From Aeromonas veronii (GTDB lineage: Bacteria > Pseudomonadota > Gammaproteobacteria > Enterobacterales > Aeromonadaceae), in the NCBI RefSeq assembly GCF_040215105.1, contig NZ_CP157875.1, forward strand, positions 2,285,501 to 2,349,500: a stretch of DNA of 64,000 nucleotides, written 5' to 3'. The notes beneath the pieces were generated by a model. It saw nothing but the letters and a program-made list of their open reading frames with translations. It made no database searches and was not told where the DNA came from. The position numbers and the translations under genes were made by a program. Shown here piece after piece: positions 46,145-54,633 of the stretch. The stretch's first letter is position 1. The number at the start of each line of letters is the position of its first letter.

Positions 46145-46787
46145 CAAATCTCTCCAGATAGTTGTAAATCGTGTATCGCGTCACCCCCAGCGCCCTGGCG
46201 ACATGATTGACACTGCCTTTTATCTTGAAAAAGCCCAGCCCATGAATCTCGGACACGACACGCCGTCTGAAATCAATCTTGCTCTCAGCCCCGGTCTGCC
46301 GGTATCGCTGCAACACGTCATCGAGCGTCTGGAGGGAAATCGTGCCCGATTTGCCATCCGTCTCCTCCTCCATGCTGGCGGGCTGGAACAGATAATCCAG
46401 GTCGCGTTTCAGCTGATTGACCGCCTCCATATCGACGTTGAGGCAGAAGGCAACCAAAGGCACGCCCCCCTCGCCGTAATAGATGGTCGATGCGCTATTC
46501 AAGCGCTTCCCGGTCGCCGTTCTCGACACATAACCGCTGAAGGTGCGGTATCGGGTATCGGATGCCCCATCGAGCAGCCCCAAGAATCCCATGTCATCAT
46601 CCGGGCCGGACAGGAGGGCATCCCCTTCGCACCGGCCACTCACGTGCCCATTGACGATACCGATGACGGACTCTTCAGGCCGGGTCAGATCATGCAATAC
46701 GGCTTCGGTATTGGCGGGGATGGTGGTCTTGAGGGTTTCGAGGGATGCCATCAACACGGTGAGCAGGCTCTCGCGATCCAGGTTCAT
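46134..46787 (-). CDS. DauR/YheO-family transcriptional regulator
   Basis: 217 residues from the ATG at 46787, whose ATGA overlaps the ridA stop. The N-terminal YheO-like PAS domain (about 5-125) has the DLTRPEESVIGIVNGHVSGR pattern; the C-terminal helix-turn-helix (about 165-217) is KGSVNHVARALGVTRYTIYNYL. P. aeruginosa DauR represses D-arginine utilisation genes. Here it is likely an autoregulator of the ridA operon with a small-molecule inducer. The effector is unknown. Confidence 0.88.
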   Translation of the reverse strand: MNLDRESLLTVLMASLETLKTTIPANTEAVLHDLTRPEESVIGIVNGHVSGRCEGDALLSGPDDDMGFLGLLDGASDTRYRTFSGYVSRTATGKRLNSASTIYYGEGGVPLVAFCLNVDMEAVNQLKRDLDYLFQPASMEEETDGKSGTISLQTLDDVLQRYRQTGAESKIDFRRRVVSEIHGLGFFKIKGSVNHVARALGVTRYTIYNYLERFDEK

Positions 46788-47164
46788 GCCGCCCCTCTCG
46801 TTGCCGCTATTGCCTGGACTTCGATCTCCACATCCAACCCAAATGCCAAGGTGCTGCTGGTCACCGAACGGGCCGGAAAGCCGCTCGTAAACCAGTTGCG
46901 ATATTCGGTATTGAATTCGGCGAAGTGCTTCATGTCGCTCAGCCACACCTGCACCCTGACCACATGGTCGATATCCACACCGGCACGAGTCAGCGTCGCC
47001 GCGATAGACTCCATGATCCGCCGGGTTTGCTCCGTGACCGACCCCTGCAAAGGCTCACCCGTGGTACTCATGGATACCTGGCCCGATAAAAAAACAAAAC
47101 CGTTCGCTTTCACCGCATCGGCAAACGGGAAAGGCTTGCTGGTGGCATAACGTTCGATAGTCAT
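46784..47164 (-). CDS. RidA-family enamine/imine deaminase
   Basis: About 126 residues from the ATG at 47164. It is a YjgF/YER057c/UK114 homotrimer that hydrolyses reactive enamines and imines released by PLP enzymes. Motifs: FVFLSGQVSM near the start and the substrate-binding Arg in the DHVVRVQVWLSDMKHFAEFN region (VVRVQVWL); a late FPARSVTSSTL segment replaces the PAR-S motif. It is the first gene of an operon with a DauR-like regulator and PhzF-family isomerase, a grouping typical of amino-acid catabolism. Confidence 0.9.
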   Translation of the reverse strand: MTIERYATSKPFPFADAVKANGFVFLSGQVSMSTTGEPLQGSVTEQTRRIMESIAATLTRAGVDIDHVVRVQVWLSDMKHFAEFNTEYRNWFTSGFPARSVTSSTLAFGLDVEIEVQAIAATRGAA

Positions 47165-47776
47165 GGGTCTCATACCCTTGGGTTGTACCTGATGGTCACA
47201 AGATAGCACTCCGCCTCGACATTTTTAAACAACTTTTCATTTATCAACATTTAAATGTTTAAAAATGAAGACTTCTGACAGAAACATCGACCGACCTGTC
47301 CACCGCCAAACAGCAAAAATCGGGCAGATCAGGCTGTGGTGCCGGATAGGCGCCACAGCAACACCCAGGCATTGGGTCAGCCGGCTATTCATGTCTCCAT
47401 GTCGTGCTCATCGGTGAGCCGCGTCGATGACTTCCCAGGGAGATCCCTTATGGGGGAGCCCACCTATCGTTATTGCTGCGTGATATGACGCTGTGGCAAT
47501 AACAGATGATTAAATAAATGGAGTCATTGGCTTTGTTTAACGCCAAGGTGATTAATTGTAATCAATTTTATTTATGACATCTCAAATGCCAATATCTATT
47601 CACACATTCAATAACAGTTGCACTCACCATACCCAACCAAAAATTAACACTTAAGAGGTATTTTTGCTTTTATCCATTAAAATCAAATAGATAAAACAAT
47701 ATAAAATGCCAGGTCTGACCTCTTTATTTTTACTATTTAGAAAAACTATGATGTTCATCACATTCCAGGAGGAACA
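47165..47776. other. AT-rich intergenic region
   Basis: 612 bases with no supported gene. The part nearest ridA holds its promoter. From about 47480 the sequence is strongly AT-rich with long A/T tracts, unlike the rest of the window, and could bind H-NS-like proteins. An FNR-like sequence TTAAT-TGTA-ATCAA (one mismatch to the consensus) lies at 47552-47565. Confidence 0.5.
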
Positions 47777-47857
47777 TTGTCATTAGCCGATTGGAAAACA
47801 GGATCTGAATTATCAGATGTCGCCCCCGAAAACAGAAAACGTTTTACCAATCCATAG
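47777..47857 (+). CDS. Possible 26-residue leader peptide
   Basis: TTG at 47777 preceded by AGGAGGA with 4-base spacing; 26 codons ending in TAG 10 bases before the next ATG, at 47868. The peptide starts MSLADWKTGSELSDV and ends RKRFTNP. The SD is stronger than that of most genes here, which makes translation likely, but the coding value is unproven. It could couple translation to the lipoprotein gene. Alternatively the SD is chance. Confidence 0.4.
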   Translation: MSLADWKTGSELSDVAPENRKRFTNP

Positions 47858-47867
47858 GAGTAATTAT

Positions 47868-48062
47868 ATGAGAACCACCTTGATGGCATTAATCATCATC
47901 GGAGCCAATCTGTTTCTGGCTGGCTGTGTCACCACCTCTGGCAGTCAACAATATCGTCAGGATAACGATATGATCACCCGAGATGGCATCGCACTCCCGG
48001 ACTGCGAGACGCTGCCGGATGCCAGCCAGGCCGATAATGGCTCACGCTGCTGGTACCGTTAA
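47868..48062 (+). CDS. Small lipoprotein of unknown function
   Basis: 64 residues from the ATG at 47868, with AGGAG SD. It has a lipoprotein signal (LMALIIIGANLFLAGC; lipobox LAGC, Cys at about residue 20). The mature part is about 45 residues, polar, with two further cysteines (LPDCETLP and GSRCWYR) that may form a disulfide. No Asp at +2, so outer-membrane sorting is expected. It lies 18 bases before the first small periplasmic gene, on the same strand. I recognise no family. Confidence 0.75.
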   Translation: MRTTLMALIIIGANLFLAGCVTTSGSQQYRQDNDMITRDGIALPDCETLPDASQADNGSRCWYR

Positions 48063-48080
48063 CAGGAGAGGGTCAACGCC

Positions 48081-48473
48081 ATGAAAAAGCGGAACATGAT
48101 ATTGATGATCGCGATGACAGGAGTCTGTGCCCAACCGGCCTTTGCCATCAGTGAAGCCTATCGCGCGCAATTGGAACAATCCGGTTGTACCCAGGTCAGT
48201 GAGGCCAATGGCACCTGTGACATCAAACCCGCTCGGCATCGACACGGAGAGGATGTGGCGTCATACCGCGACCATCGCGATGCCACCCATGAGATCCTGC
48301 AAGATCTTGATTCACACATCGCGGGTGATTATCAGGGAGAAGCCGTGGACTATATGGAAGACAGTGGTTGGCATGCCATGAACGACGAACATACCCGCTG
48401 GCGAAAGTCCGGCGTCATTGTGGAGTTTGATATGTCGCCCTCGGGCAGAATAGCCGGCGTCACGATCAATTAG
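48081..48473 (+). CDS. Small periplasmic protein, paralogue A
   Basis: 130 residues: signal peptide (about 1-22, ending QPAFA-ISEA), then a Cys-containing N-terminal motif ISEAYRAQLEQSGCTQ...GTCDI and a C-terminal half ending in GWHAMNDEHTRWRKSG and IVEFDMSPSGRIAGVTIN. It is clearly paralogous to the gene at 49082 (ISDAYRQKLERSGCTQ...GCDI; GWQQDDDNGLVFYKES). Two cysteines in the mature part probably form a disulfide. An ACAGGAGAGG SD precedes it. No function is known to me. Confidence 0.75.
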   Translation: MKKRNMILMIAMTGVCAQPAFAISEAYRAQLEQSGCTQVSEANGTCDIKPARHRHGEDVASYRDHRDATHEILQDLDSHIAGDYQGEAVDYMEDSGWHAMNDEHTRWRKSGVIVEFDMSPSGRIAGVTIN

Positions 48474-48561
48474 TCGCTGTCATTCACTCATACCGATATA
48501 CACAATCATTATTTTTTATTTGGCAGCAAACGACAGGTTCAACATATATCCCCTGACAATA

Positions 48562-48613
48562 AATAACAGCCATCCATTTGGCTGAGAATATCTCACTGCC
48601 TGTTATTTTTTTT
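48562..48613 (+). terminator. Possible terminator after paralogue A
   Basis: AATAACAG and CTGTTATT flank a 30-base loop with an inner AGCC/GGCT pair, followed by a T run. Confidence 0.4.
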
Positions 48614-48702
48614 GCTTGCAACATAACAACAAAACGGACCACAGACTACGGCTATGGTCACATTGGAAACAGTTCAACATTAATATATGGAAGGTGTTTG
48701 CT

Positions 48703-48993
48703 ATGAAAATGGTATTCATCAGGCAATGCGTCGGCATATTGGTGGTCACGGTCAGTCTGACCGGCTGTGCCATGGACAATATGACGACAACCCAGAAAGC
48801 CTTGCTGGTCGGCAGTGCCGCCGCTGCGGCAGGCGGGATCGCATACGGCATCCACAAAAAACATGAAGCCGACAAGGCGAAACATGAAAAGGATGAAGAT
48901 AACCGCCACAAGGAAAATACCTATCATGCCCACCGACATCACAGTGACCAGCGCGAGCAATGTTACGACTACGAGGGACATTGGCAGTGTTGA
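48703..48993 (+). CDS. Small histidine-rich lipoprotein
   Basis: 96 residues from the ATG at 48703 (AAGGT SD). It has a lipoprotein signal ending VSLTGC, then a glycine/alanine-rich hydrophobic stretch (ALLVGSAAAAAGGIAYGI), a charged lysine/glutamate region and a tail with many histidines (HKENTYHAHRHHSD) and a C-x9-C pair (QCYDYEGHWQC). The tail could bind zinc, copper or nickel, but that is inference. It lies between the two paralogous periplasmic genes on the same strand. Confidence 0.72.
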   Translation: MKMVFIRQCVGILVVTVSLTGCAMDNMTTTQKALLVGSAAAAAGGIAYGIHKKHEADKAKHEKDEDNRHKENTYHAHRHHSDQREQCYDYEGHWQC

Positions 48994-49081
48994 TCTCCCC
49001 TCCCCCTGACCAGCACTGACGTAGACTCATCTCCCAGAAACCCGGTTTGGCTTTTTATTTCTCATTAACTGGATAGATACC

Positions 49082-49504
49082 ATGAAACACAAACAGATGA
49101 TCCTGAGCCTGTCACTCCTCCTCGGCACCACCCTTGGCGCCATTGCCCCTGCCCACGCGATCAGCGACGCCTATCGGCAGAAGCTGGAGCGCAGCGGTTG
49201 TACCCAGATGACGGATGGCAATGGGTGCGACATCCACAAGACCCGCGCCCAAAACCACGCGGCGGCAGCGGTGCACCCATCGGCCCCTGCGACCCTCTCC
49301 ACCAACAAGGTGGCCGAAATCCTTGACCGTGCTGTCAGCAACAAACCGCTGGATGCGGCGGTGACAATTCTGCTGGGTGCCGGATGGCAACAGGACGACG
49401 ACAATGGTCTGGTCTTTTATAAGGAGAGCTACCAGGCAACCCTGGATGTGAACCAAAAAAATGATGTGGTGATGGGAACATCCGTCACGACCCACAGAGG
49501 GTGA
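49082..49504 (+). CDS. Small periplasmic protein, paralogue B
   Basis: 140 residues: signal peptide (about 1-26, ending PAHA-ISDA), then the same ISDAYRQKLERSGCTQ...GNGCDI motif as paralogue A, a variable alanine/proline-rich middle (about 55-80), and a C-terminal half with GAGWQQDDDNGLVFYKES and a V-D-V strand pattern. The mature protein has two cysteines. A hairpin ends the transcript 7 bases later. No function is known. Duplication within one kilobase suggests a local family expansion. Confidence 0.75.
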   Translation: MKHKQMILSLSLLLGTTLGAIAPAHAISDAYRQKLERSGCTQMTDGNGCDIHKTRAQNHAAAAVHPSAPATLSTNKVAEILDRAVSNKPLDAAVTILLGAGWQQDDDNGLVFYKESYQATLDVNQKNDVVMGTSVTTHRG

Positions 49505-49510
49505 CACTGT

Positions 49511-49536
49511 TGCAGCCCGCCCTCCGGCGGGCTGCA
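49511..49536 (+). terminator. Strong hairpin after paralogue B
   Basis: TGCAGCCCGCC / GGCGGGCTGCA, an 11-bp stem with a short loop. There is no T run, so termination may need Rho or pausing. Confidence 0.5.
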
Positions 49537-49614
49537 TGCCAAGGGGAGCCTCCCAGTAAAACTGCCACCTTCCGAACCCACAGGACAAGCCGCCTGCGTG
49601 TTCTCTCATGCGAA

Positions 49615-50007
49615 CTAGTTGACCACCTCGAGATTGACCCTGACCAGGCCGGATCTGAGGTTGCCGATGCTGCTGAAGGCGGCCTTGGAGAGATCGATCA
49701 CTCTCCCCCTGGGGAAGTTGCCCCTGTCGTTGACCCGCACCACCACGCTCTTGCCGTTCGCCACGTTGGTCACCTTCACCAGGGAGCCGAACGGCAGTGT
49801 CATGTGGGCCGCTGTGTTGGCACCGTTATTGTATCGCTCGCCGCTCGCCGTCTTCCGGTTGTGATAGCGGTCCGCATAATAGGAGGCAAGCCCGGTCTGG
49901 GTATAACCGCGCCAGTCCCCCCCCTTGCCCGCCTCCGGCTGGCTGCTGCAGGCCGCCAGCAGCAGGCTGAAGGAGACCAGCAGCCCTTTTTGTACCCTGC
50001 CTCTCAT
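49615..50007 (-). CDS. RlpA-like lipoprotein (double-psi beta-barrel)
   Basis: About 130 residues from the ATG at 50007; longer in-frame starts are possible. It has a lipoprotein signal ([12 protein letters not shown]; lipobox LAAC) and a double-psi beta-barrel with the RlpA pattern [52 protein letters not shown] and the catalytic-type DRG. It lacks the SPOR domain of full RlpA, so it would not target septal peptidoglycan in the same way. A weak lytic transglycosylase or a cell-wall-binding role is likely. It lies downstream of mukB with a terminator between. Confidence 0.85.
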   Translation of the reverse strand: MRGRVQKGLLVSFSLLLAACSSQPEAGKGGDWRGYTQTGLASYYADRYHNRKTASGERYNNGANTAAHMTLPFGSLVKVTNVANGKSVVVRVNDRGNFPRGRVIDLSKAAFSSIGNLRSGLVRVNLEVVN

Positions 50008-50094
50008 GCGCTCTTCCATCGCCACTCTCATCACCACTTTTTGCACCAATCTGGCCCCTGCCAACAGAGGCCTACTCTCTCACATTTGCCATGG

Positions 50095-50122
50095 AAAACG
50101 GGAGGCCCTGGCCCCCCGTTTT
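50095..50122 (-). terminator. Terminator of the cmoM-muk operon
   Basis: AAAACGGG and CCCGTTTT arms enclose a GC-rich inner stem, with TTTTCC on the minus strand, about 40 bases after mukB. Confidence 0.75.
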
Positions 50123-50160
50123 GCGTATTGCTCCGTCAGCCCCTGTCAGGGGAACCCGGA

Positions 50161-53100
50161 TCAGGCAATGAGCTTGTCATCGGCAAAACCAAAGCCGCGC
50201 AGCCCCACCACGTGCACGTGCTCGTGCTTGCCCTGCACCTTGCGGATGAGCTTGTAGGTGGTGCCCTTCTCGGGGCTGATGTTCTCCGGCGCCGCGATGA
50301 GCAGTTGCATGTCCTGACGCTCGCACAGCTCGAACAGGGTGGCGATGGACTTGCCATCGAGGCGCGCCGCCTCGTCCAGGAACAGCAAACGGCAGGGGGC
50401 GATGTCCTTGCCGCGCAGACGGCGGGACTCCTCCTCCCAGCTGATGAGCACCATCAGCAAGATGGCCTGACCGGTACCGATGGCCTCGCCGGTGGAGAGC
50501 GCACCGCTCTCCGCCCGCAGCCAGCCGTCTGCCCCACGCTGCACCTCGATCTCCAGCTCCAGGTAGTTGCGATAGTCCAGCAGGATATCCCCCATCACCT
50601 GATAGCTGCGCTCCCCCTGTTCAATCTGCGGGTTGAGGCGCTGGAACAGCTTGGCCATGGCCTCGGAGAAGCTGAGCTCCTTGTCGGCGAACAGATCGTT
50701 GTGCATGGCGGTCTGATCCGCGAGCGCGGTCAGCAGTCGGGTGTGAGCCTCGCGGATATTGACGTTCAGACGCACCCCGCGCACCAGACCGAAGGCGATA
50801 TTCTGCAGGCCCTGGTTCAGCACCCGGATACGGTTCTGCTCCCGGCGGATGATGTTGGTGATCTTGGCCGCCACCTCGTGGGAGGAAAGCGACAAGTGGG
50901 TCTCCCGCTGCTTGAGCTCATCGGCAAGGCGCGCCAACTCGATCTCCATCTCCTCGATGGCCTCCACCGGATCGTCCGAGCGGATGATGTCGTTGCGAAT
51001 GCGATCCTTCAAGTAACGGTACACCTGCACGTAGAAGGCGACCTTCTGCTCGGTGTTGCGGTTGCCCTCGGACAGACGCAGCGCATCGCGCAGGGCCTCG
51101 TCGTGCGCGACGGCGACGCGAAGGGCTCCCAATGCCTTGTCCGACATGGAACGCAGCTCGTCGCTGTCAAGATACGCCAGCTCGCGCTTGTTCAGACGCT
51201 TCTCCACGTCGGTGTCGCGTGCCAGACGCACCACCCGCGACCAGCTCGCCTTGTGGCCCACCAGGGATTTGCGGGCACCGAAGTAGTCTTTGCCTTCGAG
51301 TTTCAGACGGCCGCCGAGGGATTCGATCTCCCGCTTGGTCACCTGCAACTGGGCCTCGGCGCTGGTGCGACGGGAGCGGGTGCGGATGAGCAGCTCTTCG
51401 ATCTCTTTCTTGTGGGCGCGGGACTTCTCTTCCATGTCTTCGGAAAGAGTCAGCCCCATGGCCCCCAGTTCCTGCTCGAACTCCGCCAGGGTCTGCCCCT
51501 TGGCCGACGCACTGGAATCGAGCGCGGTGCGCAGTTGCAACGCCTCCGTGTGGCGCTGGGCGATCTGTTTGTGCTGCTCACCCTTGGTTCTGGCAGTCAA
51601 TTCCGCTGCTTTGAGCTTCTCTTTCAGGCGTTCACTCATCTCGGACGCCTTGCCGAGCAAGTCTTGTGCGTCCTGATAGGCGAAATGCGGCAGGCGGGCC
51701 ACCAGCTGATCCAGGGCATAGACACGGCGTTTCTGCTCCGCCAGCAACGCGTTCACCTCGTCGTAGGCGGCCTGCAGGGCGGCGAGATCCTGCGGATCCT
51801 GGCGCAATACCTGCACCTTGCCCTCGAGCATCTCCAGCGCCTTGCCGTGCTGGGCGATAAAGGCCTCCGCCTGTTTCAGGCTCTCCACATCGGCGCGGGC
51901 ACCTTCGAGACGCGCCGCCAGATCCCCTTCCTCAAACAGATGGGCATAGGGCAGCATGGCCTGCACCAGCTGGATGTGGCGGGTCAGCTGGGCACCGGCG
52001 GCCTTGGCCTCGGCGAGCTGCTTGTCGCACTCGCCCATGGCTCCTTGCAACTTGCGCAGCTCGCTCTGCTTGGCGTCCACTTCGGCTTCCGGATCCGGAC
52101 GGAATGCGATGTCCAGATGCTGGCCGATGAAGTCGCGGAAGTGACCATAGAGGCGGTGATACTTCTGCTGCTCGAAGGCGGCCTTGGCGTAGCCTTCGAT
52201 GAGGTTTTCACGCTCAAAATCGAGCTGCTCGATGCGCTTCTCGCGGGCGGCGCGGCCAAAGAGCGGCAATTCGGGGTAGCGGGAGAAACGCACCTGGCGT
52301 TTGCTGCTGCGCACCAGCACGGCGTCGCCGAGCTCGTCCGCCTCCACCAGATCCTCATCGAACGAATCCGGGTTGCCCTGAATGAGGTAGATATCTTCCG
52401 GGCAATCTTCCAGCTTCTTGAGCCGCTCGATGGCGCCTTCAAGGTCGAGCACCACCAGGGCGCTGCGAGCCGGGCCGTAGAGAGCGGAGTAGTAAGGGGC
52501 ATCGTCGATGGAGATGTCGTCATAGACATCGGAGAGCAGCACGCCCCCCACCTGCTCGGCGATGCGGGCAAGGCGCGGATCCGCCTCCCCGGCCCCCAGC
52601 TGGAGGTTGCGAATTTGCAGCTCCAGCGCCTGCTTCTGGGCCTGGATGCGGTTGCTCTCCTGCTCGAACTCCCGCTCCTTGTCGAGCACGGTCTGCATGC
52701 CGGCGGAGAGTGCTTCGGCGCTGGTCAGCGGCAAGCCGCTCTGCTCGCGCAGTTGCTCGAGTTTTTCAAAGGATTTCAGCCAGCGCGGCGCCAGTTTGGT
52801 TAGCTCGCCAATGTCACGGCCAAGCTGGGCACCCTGGTGCTCCAGGCTGGCACGGCGCTGCGCTGTCTCGGCCTGTTGCTCGGCCAGCTCCTCCTGGCGG
52901 GTGCGCTGGGCTTCGAGGAAGAGCTCCAGCTCGTCGCTGCTGCCGATCTGCTGGCCTGACGCCTCGGTCAGTTCATCCCGCAGCTTGAACAGGGTCTTCT
53001 GGCTCTCGCTCTCTTTTTCCAGGCGGGCCAGGGTGACGCGCAGCCCCTGCCCCTGATTGACGCGAGCCTTGTCTTCGATATGACGCTTGAGCAGGGCCTG

Positions 53101-54588
53101 GGCAGTGGGCCAGGCGGCCTCACGAGCGGTTTCGGGGGCGATGCCAAGGAGCAGCGCCAGGGCCGCTTCGTGTTCGGCCACCGCGGCTTTCGCCAGGGCG
53201 AGCTGCTGCTCGGCCCCCAGCACCCGGCTGGTGAGGCTCTGCTCGGCGCTGCGCAGTTGATGCAGGGTCTCGCTCGCCTGCTCGGTAGTCAACCCCGGCA
53301 GCTCGCACTGCTCGCGGGCCGCATCGAGGGCCTGCACCGCCTGGCGGTACTGGATGGCGCGGGTCTGCTGGATATCCAGCGCCTGCTGATAGTCGGCAAG
53401 TTGGGTCTTGAGGCTGTCGACCTCGGCGATCGCCAGTTCCCGGCGCTCTTCCACTTCCAGCAACTGGACGTGGATCTCCTCCACCACCGCCTGCTGCTGC
53501 TCCAGTTTGTCATTGAGATCGCGCAGATCGGCGCGATAGAGCGCGATCTTCTTCTGCAGGGCCACCGCAGCCAGCACCCTGGCCAGATGTTCGGCGGCGG
53601 ATTCCAGCTCGTCGGTCAAAAGCTTCTCGCGGCCGGTGAGCTGATCCACCTCGTCCGCCAGATAGATGGCTCGCTGCTTCTCTTCGGCAAGCAGACGGCG
53701 CTTGCCCGCCAGCTCCGCCCGGGCCTTCAGGGCCAGCTCGGAGAGGCGACTCTTCTCGGCGCTGCCCCGCACATACTCAGCCGCCACGTAATGGGTGGTT
53801 TCGGTGATGAGGTTCTTGAACAGATCCCGCTGGCCTTGCGTCTCCTTGATGGCCTCCAGGGTACGGCGGTTCTCGTAGATGGCCGCCTCCATGTCCTGGA
53901 ACGCCTTGCGCACCCCGGAGTTTTCCGGCAGCAGGTATTCGCGCAGGGAGCGGCTGATGGACGAAGAGATGCCGCCGTAGAGGGAGGCCTCGATCAGGCG
54001 GTAGAACTTGCCGCGATCTTTTTGATCACGCAGCTTCTTGGGGGTGATGCCGAACTCGAACATGAAGTTGTGATAATCGGTCACCGTATTGAACTTGGCG
54101 AGCTTCATGGCACCGAGTTCGGCGGCCGCCCCCTTCAGGTCGGTGAAGGCGCGTACCCGCCCCTTGCCGCCCTCGAGTTTTTCCAGCAGGAGATCCGTGG
54201 GAGACAGCTCCTGGGGCACATCCACCAGCGCGAAGGGGGTGATGTTGACCTTGTTGTCCCGGTTCGCCACCTGCTCGAGGTGAACACCGACCCAGATCCG
54301 CTGCTCGCGGCTGTTCATCACCTCCAGCACCGAGTAGCAGTGGCCGCGCTGCAGCTTGCCGTAGAGCCCCTTGTCACGGGATGCACTGCTGGAGCCCGCC
54401 TCCGTGGTGTTGCGGAAATGGAGCAGGGACTGATCGGGGATCAGGGCCGCGATGAAGGCCGCCATGGTGGTGGACTTGCCTGCCCCGTTACCGCCGGACA
54501 GCGTGGTGACCAGCTGGTCGAGATCGAAGGTGCGGGCGAAGAAGCCGTTCCAGTTGACCATGGTCAGGGATTTGAATTTGCCTCTCAC
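50161..54588 (-). CDS. mukB: Chromosome partition ATPase MukB
   Basis: SMC-like condensin, 1475 residues (E. coli about 1486). The Walker A is GGNGAGKST (residue 32-40) in the N-terminal head; a long coiled coil runs from about 280 to 1080 with a hinge near 650-780 (QVGGVLLSDVYDDISIDDAPYYSALYG); the C-terminal head carries the ABC signature STGEAIGTGQAILLMVLISW and the Walker B FLDEAARLD. With MukE and MukF it forms the MukBEF loop-extruding complex that organises chromosomes. It starts 45 bases after mukE. The SMC-ScpAB system is normally absent where this operon exists. Confidence 0.98.
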   Translation of the reverse strand: MRGKFKSLTMVNWNGFFARTFDLDQLVTTLSGGNGAGKSTTMAAFIAALIPDQSLLHFRNTTEAGSSSASRDKGLYGKLQRGHCYSVLEVMNSREQRIWVGVHLEQVANRDNKVNITPFALVDVPQELSPTDLLLEKLEGGKGRVRAFTDLKGAAAELGAMKLAKFNTVTDYHNFMFEFGITPKKLRDQKDRGKFYRLIEASLYGGISSSISRSLREYLLPENSGVRKAFQDMEAAIYENRRTLEAIKETQGQRDLFKNLITETTHYVAAEYVRGSAEKSRLSELALKARAELAGKRRLLAEEKQRAIYLADEVDQLTGREKLLTDELESAAEHLARVLAAVALQKKIALYRADLRDLNDKLEQQQAVVEEIHVQLLEVEERRELAIAEVDSLKTQLADYQQALDIQQTRAIQYRQAVQALDAAREQCELPGLTTEQASETLHQLRSAEQSLTSRVLGAEQQLALAKAAVAEHEAALALLLGIAPETAREAAWPTAQALLKRHIEDKARVNQGQGLRVTLARLEKESESQKTLFKLRDELTEASGQQIGSSDELELFLEAQRTRQEELAEQQAETAQRRASLEHQGAQLGRDIGELTKLAPRWLKSFEKLEQLREQSGLPLTSAEALSAGMQTVLDKEREFEQESNRIQAQKQALELQIRNLQLGAGEADPRLARIAEQVGGVLLSDVYDDISIDDAPYYSALYGPARSALVVLDLEGAIERLKKLEDCPEDIYLIQGNPDSFDEDLVEADELGDAVLVRSSKRQVRFSRYPELPLFGRAAREKRIEQLDFERENLIEGYAKAAFEQQKYHRLYGHFRDFIGQHLDIAFRPDPEAEVDAKQSELRKLQGAMGECDKQLAEAKAAGAQLTRHIQLVQAMLPYAHLFEEGDLAARLEGARADVESLKQAEAFIAQHGKALEMLEGKVQVLRQDPQDLAALQAAYDEVNALLAEQKRRVYALDQLVARLPHFAYQDAQDLLGKASEMSERLKEKLKAAELTARTKGEQHKQIAQRHTEALQLRTALDSSASAKGQTLAEFEQELGAMGLTLSEDMEEKSRAHKKEIEELLIRTRSRRTSAEAQLQVTKREIESLGGRLKLEGKDYFGARKSLVGHKASWSRVVRLARDTDVEKRLNKRELAYLDSDELRSMSDKALGALRVAVAHDEALRDALRLSEGNRNTEQKVAFYVQVYRYLKDRIRNDIIRSDDPVEAIEEMEIELARLADELKQRETHLSLSSHEVAAKITNIIRREQNRIRVLNQGLQNIAFGLVRGVRLNVNIREAHTRLLTALADQTAMHNDLFADKELSFSEAMAKLFQRLNPQIEQGERSYQVMGDILLDYRNYLELEIEVQRGADGWLRAESGALSTGEAIGTGQAILLMVLISWEEESRRLRGKDIAPCRLLFLDEAARLDGKSIATLFELCERQDMQLLIAAPENISPEKGTTYKLIRKVQGKHEHVHVVGLRGFGFADDKLIA

Positions 54589-54633
54589 ACCGCACTCTCC
54601 ATCACAGCCATCATCCCCGTCGGGGCCAAAAAT

